Assembly: GCA_017399065.1 (NCBI GenBank)
Contig: JAFQEL010000024.1
Coordinates: forward strand, 1 to 64,000
Source: Clostridia bacterium
Lineage (GTDB): Bacteria; Bacillota; Clostridia; Oscillospirales; Acutalibacteraceae
Direction: 5' to 3'
DNA: 64,000 bases
Positions 34,878-43,451 of this stretch are shown piece by piece. The position numbers and the translations under genes are program-made. Numbering within the stretch: the first letter of the stretch is position 1; the number at the start of each line of letters is the position of its first letter. The notes below the pieces were generated by a model. It saw only the letters and a list, made by a program, of their open reading frames with translations, searched no databases and was not told the DNA's origin.

Positions 34878-36713
34878 TTATTTCACACTATCAAAAATCT
34901 CATAGAATGTACCGATAAATTTTGTTGCAGCGTGCTGACCATAAGAGATGAGACACCATGTATCGCTGTCAAACTCACCTGAATTTTCGTTATACTGGAG
35001 ACCTGCAAGAACATAATTTGCAGGATTTGCAACATAGCCTGCAGCATCGTTCATAAGGTCCATAACAATTACGTCTTCGTCTGTATATTCTCGGATAGGT
35101 GCATACTCAAATCCTTCTGCACCGCTGCCGCCGATAAGAAGCTCACCGAATGTTTCACCGGGGCTCATATATACTTTCATGGAATCGCCGATTTCAAGGT
35201 AGCCGACCTCGGATACAGTGTAATATCTGCCAAGATCATCTGCAAGGACATAGTTATCAGCAACTGATGTCTTACCGAGAAGAACAATAATATTATTCTC
35301 TATTCTTACTGTAAACTGCTTGAGCTTAATGTTGAGAACGGGCTTAACTTCTGCAGCTTCAACAGTCTCAAGATTTTCATACCAGATTGTGTAATCGGGA
35401 TATTCATCTTTACCGCTATACTTAGCAATGCCGAGCTTGTCACCTGTTGCCTCGTTGAGAGCGATTCTTTCAGCCTCATCCATACTTAAGCCAAGAAGAA
35501 TGTAGCCAAGCTCATAACCGTAACGAACAGCGGAAAGATGTGCAGTGTTATCAATACCGTCACCTGAGTAATGTCTCGAAGAAGTCTGAGTAGAAACAAT
35601 ACCCTGGATAAAGATAAAGTTATAGCCTGCTGCATTCATAAGCTTTTCAGTATACCAAATAAAGTCTGCAGAAAATTTCTTATCGAATGATACTGCCTTA
35701 TCAGGGTCTGCACTTGCCCAGTCAAAGCTTGCAGACTCAGGATGGCAACCGAATGTAGAGATAATTGTCGGAGTCTTTGTCTCGTCAGTAGGCATAAACT
35801 CAAGCTTGTAAAGATATGTATCAAGAGCAATGGGAGCTGTTCTGTCCCATACGTACTCCTCAGCATTATACTTTGAATAATAGAGCTTACCTGTTGTCAT
35901 ATCTGCGAGTGCATCCTCGACAGCCTTCTTGGAGCCGTTGACAACAGACTCGATAAACGAACGCTCAACACCGTATTTGACTTCGGAACTGAAAATATTA
36001 TTGAGTATACGTCCTATAGGATCAGTCCATACACCCTGAGAGTCGATACCTGTGTGGATGTGTGTGCAAGAAACGTTTATGCTGACAATGTTGTTTTCTT
36101 CTGCAACATCCTTGAGAGCTTCACGTACTTTTCTGACATCAGCGTTAGCAAGACCCATTGCATCAAGAGAAATAAACACTACTTTACCTCTGCCGGAGCC
36201 ATCATCCATAACGATCGCTCTTGCCATAAGGTCTTCCTTCTCGCCGTCTTCTTCATCAGCGTACATTTCGTTACCGAATACGTATGGAAGGTATGCACCC
36301 TTGGCATATTTCTTCTCGCCGAAATCTGCAGGAAGAACAGATGCTTTGCCGTAGCCAAGGCTCCATACTTTATCTCCTTGAGGCTCATCAATAAACTCAT
36401 CCATACCTGCATAGAAGTTATCGTATTTGTCAATATCAAATTCCTCAAAATCATCAACAGCGGCTGAATCGGGAATTATAAAATTGAGTGCTGCACCTAT
36501 AACACCGTTGATAACAGCGTTACTGAGACGGTTAAGCACTTTTGAGAGCATAATTTTTGTTTTAAGTGAGCTGTCTGTTTCTTCCTGAGTTGAAGCAACA
36601 TACTCTTCCACGCTTTTGTACTCCTCCTCTACCTCTGCTGCAAATGCGGCTGTCGGGAATATTATACAGCAGCATAAAACAAGAGAGATAATAACTTTGA
36701 TTGTTTTTTTCAT
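34878..36713 (-). CDS. Secreted neutral/alkaline ceramidase-like protein
   Basis: A 611-residue exported protein with signal peptide (residues 1-25, FPTAAFAAEV). The central part resembles the neutral/alkaline non-lysosomal ceramidase N-terminal domain: VVFISLDAMGL, NVSCTHIHTG and STFGCHPESASF, in family order. In ceramidases the THTHSGPG block carries the nucleophilic Ser; here it is THIHTGID, with Thr. That leaves the activity open: it may be a divergent amidase or a binding protein. AGGAGG precedes the start. The symporter gene follows 76 bp downstream. Confidence 0.8.
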   Translation of the reverse strand: MKKTIKVIISLVLCCCIIFPTAAFAAEVEEEYKSVEEYVASTQEETDSSLKTKIMLSKVLNRLSNAVINGVIGAALNFIIPDSAAVDDFEEFDIDKYDNFYAGMDEFIDEPQGDKVWSLGYGKASVLPADFGEKKYAKGAYLPYVFGNEMYADEEDGEKEDLMARAIVMDDGSGRGKVVFISLDAMGLANADVRKVREALKDVAEENNIVSINVSCTHIHTGIDSQGVWTDPIGRILNNIFSSEVKYGVERSFIESVVNGSKKAVEDALADMTTGKLYYSKYNAEEYVWDRTAPIALDTYLYKLEFMPTDETKTPTIISTFGCHPESASFDWASADPDKAVSFDKKFSADFIWYTEKLMNAAGYNFIFIQGIVSTQTSSRHYSGDGIDNTAHLSAVRYGYELGYILLGLSMDEAERIALNEATGDKLGIAKYSGKDEYPDYTIWYENLETVEAAEVKPVLNIKLKQFTVRIENNIIVLLGKTSVADNYVLADDLGRYYTVSEVGYLEIGDSMKVYMSPGETFGELLIGGSGAEGFEYAPIREYTDEDVIVMDLMNDAAGYVANPANYVLAGLQYNENSGEFDSDTWCLISYGQHAATKFIGTFYEIFDSVK

Positions 36714-36811
36714 AAAAAAGCCTCCTAAATTTTCATTTATTATTTCAATTTTTAATTATAGCACATTAAATAAACAAAATCCACAATTTTTTAAATATAT
36801 ATATAAATATT
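36714..36811. other. AT-rich gap
   Basis: A TATAAT is present on the minus strand (about 36755), with no convincing -35. Nothing else is recognised. Confidence 0.4.
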
Positions 36812-37411
36812 TTATAAAATGTCGTCAATTATATTTCCATTTTCAACATTATCATCAATGATTTTCCGGGTATGTTTCCAGATGAATTCTGAGCCGTTTT
36901 TACTCTTATCCTGCCTTTTTATAACACGGCTTTTGCAGACATTATGTTCACGCCAATCTCTGCCTCCGTTCAAATCATTAAGTAAGAGTGGTTGAAAATT
37001 ATCCATTACCTTAGCAAATTTTGCTTCAGCGCTATCCCCTGCTTCAAATTCGTAAAACAATGATTTTAGATGCTCTGATTGGTCATCGGGAAGTAACCCG
37101 AAAATTCGATCGGCAGCCTTATCCTCTCTGTCTTTTTGGGTTGCAAGTGCTGCATCGTCATAAGCGTAAGTATCACCGGCATCTATTTCTACGATATCGT
37201 GAATAAGAGCCATCATCATAGCTTTGGCAACATCAAACTCTTCATTGGCGTATTCTTTAAGTAAATAAATCATCATTGCCATATGCCAGGCGTGTTCTGC
37301 ATCGTTTTCACTGCGAGCATAACCGGTAATATGAGTCTGACGGAATATATTCTTTTCTTTATCAGCTTCAAGAATAAAAGCGAGCTGTTTTTCGAATCGT
37401 TCGATAGACAT
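36812..37411 (-). CDS. HD-domain hydrolase (HDDC2/YfbR-like)
   Basis: A 199-residue metal-dependent phosphohydrolase. The HD motifs are complete: DAEHAWHMA (His near 33), LIHDIVEIDAGD (HD near 68) and a later Asp in KVMDNFQPLL (near 136). Size and the EIDAGDTYAYD segment match the HDDC2/YfbR 5'-nucleotidase-like group. The start is ATG 37411 behind AAGGAG. It is a single gene with its own promoter. Confidence 0.88.
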   Translation of the reverse strand: MSIERFEKQLAFILEADKEKNIFRQTHITGYARSENDAEHAWHMAMMIYLLKEYANEEFDVAKAMMMALIHDIVEIDAGDTYAYDDAALATQKDREDKAADRIFGLLPDDQSEHLKSLFYEFEAGDSAEAKFAKVMDNFQPLLLNDLNGGRDWREHNVCKSRVIKRQDKSKNGSEFIWKHTRKIIDDNVENGNIIDDIL

Positions 37412-37442
37412 ATTTTTTCTCCTTATCAATTATTCGTAAAAT

Positions 37443-37471
37443 ATTATAGCATAATATTGAATTTACAACAA
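37443..37471 (-). promoter_or_regulatory. Promoter for the HD hydrolase gene
   Basis: On the minus strand TTGTTG (37471-37466), 17-bp spacer, TATAAT (37448-37443). Confidence 0.65.
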
Positions 37472-37511
37472 TAATACTGCCTCTATGCACGAACATAAAG
37501 GCAGCATTAAT

Positions 37512-38282
37512 TTATTTCAATTCATTAATCATTTCTTTTAGTTTATCAGGTTTACGGGTTGTAATATTATCGGGTTTATAAGAAAGGATACGTGCCATAT
37601 TATATTCGTCATCAACTGTCCATATTGAAACCAAAAGATCGTTTGAGTGAAAAGCTTCCACAAGCTCAGCAGAAGCATTGTCTTTATTGAAATTGATACC
37701 AATTGCATCACTTTTTTTAACTTTATCTACAAGAGTCTGCAGATACTCTTCATTATGTGTGGTTTCAGATTTGACATCTACATTAAGATAATACGGTATA
37801 TCTTTGACGTATGTACGTACGGCGTCCAGAAAATCGTCAGTAACACCTGTAAAAAATATTCTGTCAGTAATACCATATTTTTCAGCAAGAGGCAAAACGC
37901 TCGGCAAATTATCGGTACTCTTGATGTCAACATTTACCTTGACATCATCATATTCACTGATCATTTTAAATGCCTCATCAAGTGTTACCTCATCGCCTTT
38001 AGGTGAATCATGCGAAAGCACCGGTTCACCGCTCTTAGTAAAATTAAGATCAAACTCAACAATATGAGCTCCGTTAGCAATTCCGGCTTCAATAGATTCA
38101 AGTGAATTATCATCAGTTCCAACGCAGCCGGTATGAGCGGTATAAGTAAAGCTCATAGGTAAATAACCGGAATTTTTTTTGAATTCTTTAATTTTCTGTT
38201 GACGAAATGAATATGCAATTCCAAACCCGACACAAGCAACACACACAACGACGATAGATGTTATTATATTTTTAATTTTCAA
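37512..38282 (-). CDS. Membrane-anchored glycerophosphodiester phosphodiesterase-like protein
   Basis: A GDPD-family TIM barrel of about 256 residues behind one N-terminal TM helix (KNIITSIVVVCVACVGFG), so the enzyme faces outside. EFDLNFTKSGEPVLSHD holds the ExD metal pair and second His. The usual HRG...PENT signature is AHTGCVGTDDNS, so the Arg and Pro-Glu are lost. VNVDIKS is the third motif. The start is ambiguous: TTG 38282 has GGAG 10 nt upstream, while ATG 38300 has no ribosome site. Hydrolysis of glycerophosphodiesters is likely but uncertain. Confidence 0.82.
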   Translation of the reverse strand: MKIKNIITSIVVVCVACVGFGIAYSFRQQKIKEFKKNSGYLPMSFTYTAHTGCVGTDDNSLESIEAGIANGAHIVEFDLNFTKSGEPVLSHDSPKGDEVTLDEAFKMISEYDDVKVNVDIKSTDNLPSVLPLAEKYGITDRIFFTGVTDDFLDAVRTYVKDIPYYLNVDVKSETTHNEEYLQTLVDKVKKSDAIGINFNKDNASAELVEAFHSNDLLVSIWTVDDEYNMARILSYKPDNITTRKPDKLKEMINELK

Positions 38283-38370
38283 AATGTCAACTCCGTTCAT
38301 TAATACTATAAAACATATTATATAATAGTATCAATAATTTTTTATTGATGAAGCTAATATTTAAATTGAT

Positions 38371-38420
38371 AAAAAGCTGACTCATTATTGCTTACTTTAG
38401 ATGTAACAATGAGTTGATTT
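38371..38420 (-). terminator. Terminator of the zinc-ribbon membrane protein gene
   Basis: On the minus strand ACTCATT pairs with AATGAGT, extended by further pairing and followed by a T-run before 38371. Confidence 0.65.
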
Positions 38421-38843
38421 TTATGTCTTTTTAATCATTTTTGCTCCGCATTTAGGACAGGTAATATTAATCTTTCCTCTACCCTTCGGTAAACGAAGAG
38501 TGGCTTTACAGTTTTTACAGATAAAATATTTGTGAGTTTTTCTGTCTCTGATTCTATTTTTTATATTTTTTAATTTTGACTTTGGTCCGGATATAATTTT
38601 TAAAAAGAATAATCTTTCGTTATAACGGGCATTTGTATTTCTTGATAAAATACGCCAGATTGCCACTGCCAGCGGTAATATCGAAATTAAATAGAAAAAC
38701 CACAATTTGTCAAAATTAGATATTAAAGAGAAAATGACACTGAGAAGTATCAAAGCATATGTCAACTCATCTGTTCCGTATCTGCCGTACATAAATTTAC
38801 GATATTTTTCCAAAAATTTTAACAAAAATTGTCTTATTTTCAT
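38421..38843 (-). CDS. Membrane protein with C-terminal zinc ribbon
   Basis: A 140-residue protein of unknown function. Two adjacent TM helices (about residues 28-46 and 48-66) are followed by a basic region and a zinc ribbon (CKNC near 109, CPKC near 129). The layout is common in small Clostridia membrane proteins and may act in nucleic acid or protein contacts at the membrane; this is inference. The ATG is weakly placed behind a GGAG-type site (GTAGGAGTACAA). Confidence 0.7.
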   Translation of the reverse strand: MKIRQFLLKFLEKYRKFMYGRYGTDELTYALILLSVIFSLISNFDKLWFFYLISILPLAVAIWRILSRNTNARYNERLFFLKIISGPKSKLKNIKNRIRDRKTHKYFICKNCKATLRLPKGRGKINITCPKCGAKMIKKT

Positions 38844-38926
38844 TTGTACTCCTACTTTGTTTTTACAATAATTTATAAATCGGTATTAAACACGTAATCA
38901 AGCATAAAATTGAACGAGGTGATTAA

Positions 38927-39391
38927 ATGAAAAATCGAAATATTTACATCTTTTTTTCAGCAATAGCATTATTGACAGGTGCAATATCAGCATTGCTGAC
39001 AAGTAGCAATATGAATATTTACAGTACAATTGTTCAGCCGCCGTTTACACCGCCTTCGGTAGTATTCCCGGTAGTATGGACGATTCTGTTTACTCTTATG
39101 GGAATAAGTGCTGCAAGAATATATATTGCCGCAAATAAAAAATGGCATACTTCACTTACATTATGGGCTGTACAACTTGCAGTAAACTTCCTTTGGAGCA
39201 TAATATTCTTCAATTTCCAGGCTTATCTGTTCGCCTTTATATGGCTGCTGATTCTTTGGTCGGTTATTCTTGCAATGATAGTTTTGTTTTACAATCAAGA
39301 AAAAATTGCCGCATACCTGCAAATTCCTTATTTGATCTGGGTAACTTTTGCCGGATATCTTACCTTATCAATATATTTATTAAACAATTAG
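38927..39391 (+). CDS. TspO/MBR-family tryptophan-rich sensory protein
   Basis: A 154-residue five-TM protein of the TspO (translocator/peripheral benzodiazepine receptor) family. It shows QPPFTPPSVVFPVVWTIL (residues about 37-54), WAVQLAVNFLWSIIFF with the conserved Asn and Trp residues, and PYLIWVTFAGYL. TspO proteins bind tetrapyrroles and sterol-like ligands. GAGGTG precedes the ATG; a terminator follows. Confidence 0.94.
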   Translation: MKNRNIYIFFSAIALLTGAISALLTSSNMNIYSTIVQPPFTPPSVVFPVVWTILFTLMGISAARIYIAANKKWHTSLTLWAVQLAVNFLWSIIFFNFQAYLFAFIWLLILWSVILAMIVLFYNQEKIAAYLQIPYLIWVTFAGYLTLSIYLLNN

Positions 39392-39403
39392 TTTACAACT
39401 AAG

Positions 39404-39430
39404 AAGGCTGTCTTTGCTGACAGCCTTTTA
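39404..39430. terminator. Bidirectional terminator
   Basis: AAGGCTGTC and GACAGCCTT form a 9-bp stem followed by TTAAAT, between tspO and the convergent kinase gene. Confidence 0.82.
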
Positions 39431-39437
39431 AATAATA

Positions 39438-40400
39438 TCAGACTCTAACACCTCTGTACAGGTCAATATTTTTCATTAATTCATCAGTAATCTGTATGTT
39501 ATTGGCTTTATATGATGCAAAAAGAGCACCGCATTCGGCAGGATAATTTAGAAGCTCAATATGATAATCAGCACTTTGAGAAACCATAGATGCTGTGAAC
39601 TCATTTCTGAAACGGCGGTTATTTACAAATACACCACCCCACATACCTATGACCATATCGGAAGGAAAATCTTTAATAAGACTTTTTGTTGTACCCGCAA
39701 GCAAGCTTGCCTGCTCAGCAATAATATTTACAGCAACTTTGTCTCCGGCAGATGCACAAGAGAAAACGCGACTTGCAAAAGCGGATATTTTACTGCGCTC
39801 GGTTACAGGATCAAAAAATTTATACCTGAAATCCTGAGGTGAGTAAAGATTAAAATATTCAATCATTTCATTAAGAAGTTTGGTAGGTTGCTCACTGCCT
39901 TCAAAAGCTCTTATTGCACGCCTTATTGCTTCCATAGCAATTGCATAGCCACTTCCTTCATTTCCGAGCAGATATCCCCAACCGCCTGCTTTTGTCACTT
40001 TGCCTTTAGAATTTCTTGCGGCAACCATTGAGTCGATACCGCTGATAACAAGAGCACAAGGACCATCATATAGCATACATTCCATCGCTGTTATTATACT
40101 GCTGTCCATTCTGATATTTTCAGACAAAATAATATTTGAAACCAGAGCGGTTGTTTCTTTTTCAGATGCTCTTGAGCTCAAAGCGGATGAACCTATACAA
40201 GCACTTTTAAATTCATCTTCACCTGTTTTTTCACATAGATCTTTAATAATGTTTTTGAGATTTTTTCGAGCGTCTGTAAGACCTATAGTTTTATAATCAA
40301 TAGATAAACCAACGGTTTTTGCCAAAACTTTGCCGTGCTCATTAGCAACTATTGCTGTTGTTTTTACACCACCGCCATCAACACCGAGATATAACGCCAT
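39438..40400 (-). CDS. BadF/BadG-type ATPase, probable N-acetylglucosamine kinase-like
   Basis: A 320-residue ASKHA-fold protein. The phosphate-1 motif LGVDGGGVKTTAIV opens the protein; phosphate-2 and adenosine blocks are visible as LVISGIDSMVAA and GYLLGNEGSGYAI (near 145). This pattern fits the BadF/GlcNAc-kinase group, which phosphorylates amino sugars or glucose. The start is ATG 40400 behind AAGGAGG. It is the last gene of a leftward sugar block, 22 bp after the hydrolase. Confidence 0.88.
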   Translation of the reverse strand: MALYLGVDGGGVKTTAIVANEHGKVLAKTVGLSIDYKTIGLTDARKNLKNIIKDLCEKTGEDEFKSACIGSSALSSRASEKETTALVSNIILSENIRMDSSIITAMECMLYDGPCALVISGIDSMVAARNSKGKVTKAGGWGYLLGNEGSGYAIAMEAIRRAIRAFEGSEQPTKLLNEMIEYFNLYSPQDFRYKFFDPVTERSKISAFASRVFSCASAGDKVAVNIIAEQASLLAGTTKSLIKDFPSDMVIGMWGGVFVNNRRFRNEFTASMVSQSADYHIELLNYPAECGALFASYKANNIQITDELMKNIDLYRGVRV

Positions 40401-40422
40401 ATATAATACCTCCTTGTTATTA

Positions 40423-41379
40423 TTATCTGAGAGAAACAGAAAGATATTTATCAAGAAAATCAGTTACTTTTTTATCGTATTCATCTTTTGCATCATAATA
40501 GCAATATGCATGAATCGCGCCTTCAACAAAAAGCTTATCTTTTTCTACCGTTGTACAAGCATTGTATAATTTTTCGCCCATTGCAAAAGGTACGGTAGGA
40601 TCATCGGTACCGTGAATAAACAAAATCGGATTTTTCGACTCTTTCATTCTTGCGATACAATCCGCTTTTCGCATATCATAGCCCCAAAACAGTCTGCAGA
40701 AAAGAATAATCGCTTTAGCTATATGCGGACAAGGTATACCAATTTTGTTTCTCATTGTGTTATTCAGTATATCTTCAGCACTTGTAAATCCACAGTCTTC
40801 GATTATGGCCTTAACCTGATCCGGAGGATTGCTGTCGTTAGCGAGCATTACCGTTGTAGCACCCATTGAAATACCGTGAAGTACTATTTCAATATCGTTA
40901 CCGAATCGGTCGATCAGATACTTAACCCACAACAAAAGATTTTCGGATTCGTATGAGCCGAAGCCAATGTGCTTGCCCTCACTCCTGCCATGTGCAGCAT
41001 GATCCGGTAAAAGATAATTAAACTTCAACTTTTCATTATAAAAAGGCAGAAGATGACTGCATTCATCAGGGCCGTTGCATTTGTAGCCGTGAACACAAAT
41101 TACAAATGTTTTGCTTTCGGCAACAGGTACAAACCACGCACGAAGCTCATTTCCCATAAGGTCAGTCAATGACAGATCTTCCGGATCAAGATCATACAGA
41201 TGCTGATTATTCTGCTGTCTGACTTTATAACGGAGCTTATGTTTTTCGCTTAGTGAGTCATAATCAACGGTAGTATTCTTCGGTCTCGTAACTGATTGTT
41301 TTATAGCCACAAACAGCACAACACCAACAAATATAAGTAATATAAGTAATAATGCAGCCGCTATTATCAAAAGCCACAT
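40423..41379 (-). CDS. Membrane-anchored alpha/beta hydrolase
   Basis: A 318-residue serine hydrolase with one N-terminal TM helix (residues 2-28). The oxyanion strand FVICVHGYKCNG, the nucleophile elbow HGISMGATT (Ser near 172), the acid in FIHGTDDPTVP (near 260) and the His in GAIHAYCY (near 293) make a complete triad. It resembles the BAAT/DLH-type acyl hydrolases. The substrate is unknown. The gene is 18 bp from the tautomerase gene upstream. Confidence 0.88.
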   Translation of the reverse strand: MWLLIIAAALLLILLIFVGVVLFVAIKQSVTRPKNTTVDYDSLSEKHKLRYKVRQQNNQHLYDLDPEDLSLTDLMGNELRAWFVPVAESKTFVICVHGYKCNGPDECSHLLPFYNEKLKFNYLLPDHAAHGRSEGKHIGFGSYESENLLLWVKYLIDRFGNDIEIVLHGISMGATTVMLANDSNPPDQVKAIIEDCGFTSAEDILNNTMRNKIGIPCPHIAKAIILFCRLFWGYDMRKADCIARMKESKNPILFIHGTDDPTVPFAMGEKLYNACTTVEKDKLFVEGAIHAYCYYDAKDEYDKKVTDFLDKYLSVSLR

Positions 41380-41397
41380 AAACTAATCAACTCCGAA

Positions 41398-41739
41398 TTA
41401 AAAGTTTGACGAATTCCAGCCCCAGTGTTCAATTTCTTCATACTTTACATAAACACGTGCAGGAGCAATTCCCAGTTCTGCTGAAACAATCTCCGTTAAC
41501 CTTGCTGTGAGTGCATCATATGCAGATTCATTTGCAGCACCGAATATTTCCACCTCAAGCATAGCTGCAGGAGAATTTTCACCCGAAAACCACATTCGTT
41601 CACTATCGGTAAAATCCAGCATTAACCAACGCTCACTTTTACCCGGAATCAAAGATATCGCCTTACCAAATTCATTTTTTAAGGTAAGTTCTTTATCCAT
41701 TGTAATATCAACATTTGTTTTTGTATGAATATAAGGCAT
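41398..41739 (-). CDS. MIF-like tautomerase
   Basis: A 113-residue protein of the macrophage migration inhibitory factor/phenylpyruvate tautomerase family. MPYIHTKTNV places the catalytic Pro second, exposed after Met removal. Lys in GKSERWLML fits the family Lys32 position, and the C-terminus HWGWNSSNF matches the family ending. The start is ATG 41739 behind GAGGGT; a TTG 15 bases upstream overlaps the GH13 stop and would bury the Pro. It lies inside a sugar-metabolism block. Confidence 0.88.
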   Translation of the reverse strand: MPYIHTKTNVDITMDKELTLKNEFGKAISLIPGKSERWLMLDFTDSERMWFSGENSPAAMLEVEIFGAANESAYDALTARLTEIVSAELGIAPARVYVKYEEIEHWGWNSSNF

Positions 41740-41750
41740 AATTATTACCC

Positions 41751-43433
41751 TCAATCAAACATAAATACTTTTGTTTCATAGGGACGAAGATTGAAGCAAT
41801 CGAATCCTGAATTGATGCAATCGTAATTTCCGAGAACTACCCTGCCCTTTGCAAGATCAAAGCCTTTAGGAGCCTTAAATCGTTCAATCTTATCACTGAA
41901 GGAACAGATAACAAGCATCTTTTTGCCTTCGTAATTTCTTTCATAAACAAACAGCTTTTCGCTGTCATGATAATGTTCTTTATAATCACCGTAAATAACG
42001 ATCTCATTTTCTTTACGGAATTTGAGAAGCTTACGGTAATAGTTAAGGATTGAGTCAGGATCTTTTTCAGCATCCTCAACATTTACCTCGGTATAGTTAG
42101 GATTGATATAGAACCACGGTTTTTCAGCTGTTGTAAAGCCTGCGTTTTTACCGCCTGTCCACTGTACGGGAGTTCTTGCATTATCGCGTGAAGCTCTCAT
42201 AAGACGCTTCATAATGCTCTTATGAGGAAAACCGAGCTTTTTGCAGATATCGTAAGTATTATAGGTTGCAACGTCAACGTACATATCAAGCTCGGGAAGC
42301 TTGATACTCGTCATACCGATTTCCTGACCCTGATATATAAAAGGCGTACCGCTCTGACAAATGTACATTGTTGCAAGCATTTTACCTGACTCAACACGGA
42401 ATTTCTCACTGCCGTAACGGCTTATAATTCTGGGCTGGTCATGATTTTCAAGATAAAGTGCATTCCAGCCTTTACCGTAGAGTTTTGTCTGCCAGTTGCT
42501 CATAGCAGACTTAAGCTTCTTTAGGCTGAATTTTGTTGTGATAAAACTTGTGATAATACAATCGGCTTCCATATGCTGGAAGTTGAACATCATTTTTAGA
42601 ACCTGCTTCTTGCTGTCGCGCTCATCAATAAACTTAAGTGCAAGGTCAGGAGTCATCATCGGAGCTTCACCGACAGTCATACAATCGTATTTGCTGAGCA
42701 CTTCATCATTGAACTCCTGAAGATATTCATAAAGATGAGGTCCGCAGGTAAAATGCTCCATACCGCAGGCAACCGGAAGCGGGAAGCCATTGGGAAGACC
42801 TTCTTTCTTGGAAATATAAGTTATAACGTCTTCACGGAAGCCGTCAACACCCATATCAAGCCAGAAACGCATAATATCCTTAACTTCATTTCTGACGGCA
42901 GGGTTATCCATATTAAGGTCACACTGCTCAACTGCAAAAAGATGAAGATAATATTTATCAAGCTTTTCATTGTATTCCCAAGCGGGACCTGGGAAAGTTG
43001 ACTTCCAGTTATTGGGAGGATTTTTACCCTTACCCTTACGCCAGATGTAGTAATCGTGATACGGATTGTCTTCGCCCTTAAGGCTTTCCTTAAACCATTC
43101 GTGCTGGTCGGATGTGTGATTAACAACAAGGTCCATAATAACCTTGAGACCTCGCTCGTGAGCACCGTCAAGAATAGCCTTGAAATCCTCCATTGTACCG
43201 TATTCGGGCGCTATTGAACGGTAGTCGGATATATCGTAACCGTAATCCTTCTGAGGAGACTTATAAATCGGTGAAAACCAGATTGCATCTACACCAAGGC
43301 TCTTGATGTAGTCAAGCTTAGAAAGCACACCTTTAAGGTCGCCGATTCCGTCACCGTTGCCGTCGCAGAAGCTGCGTGTCCAGATCTGATAAACGGACAT
43401 TTCTTTATACCAATTCTTTTTAATCTCAGCCAT
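41751..43433 (-). CDS. GH13 alpha-glucosidase (oligo-1,6-glucosidase type)
   Basis: A 560-residue cytoplasmic enzyme of the GH13 group that includes oligo-1,6-glucosidase and sucrose isomerase. All conserved regions are visible: VIMDLVVNHTS, the nucleophile in DGFREDVI (Asp about 199), the acid/base in TVGEAP (about 255) and ENHDQPR (about 331). It has no signal peptide, so it should split imported isomalto- or related oligosaccharides. AAGGAG precedes the ATG. The gene is 18 bp after a Gfo/Idh/MocA gene. Confidence 0.95.
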   Translation of the reverse strand: MAEIKKNWYKEMSVYQIWTRSFCDGNGDGIGDLKGVLSKLDYIKSLGVDAIWFSPIYKSPQKDYGYDISDYRSIAPEYGTMEDFKAILDGAHERGLKVIMDLVVNHTSDQHEWFKESLKGEDNPYHDYYIWRKGKGKNPPNNWKSTFPGPAWEYNEKLDKYYLHLFAVEQCDLNMDNPAVRNEVKDIMRFWLDMGVDGFREDVITYISKKEGLPNGFPLPVACGMEHFTCGPHLYEYLQEFNDEVLSKYDCMTVGEAPMMTPDLALKFIDERDSKKQVLKMMFNFQHMEADCIITSFITTKFSLKKLKSAMSNWQTKLYGKGWNALYLENHDQPRIISRYGSEKFRVESGKMLATMYICQSGTPFIYQGQEIGMTSIKLPELDMYVDVATYNTYDICKKLGFPHKSIMKRLMRASRDNARTPVQWTGGKNAGFTTAEKPWFYINPNYTEVNVEDAEKDPDSILNYYRKLLKFRKENEIVIYGDYKEHYHDSEKLFVYERNYEGKKMLVICSFSDKIERFKAPKGFDLAKGRVVLGNYDCINSGFDCFNLRPYETKVFMFD

Positions 43434-43451
43434 TTTGTTAACTCCTTAAAA

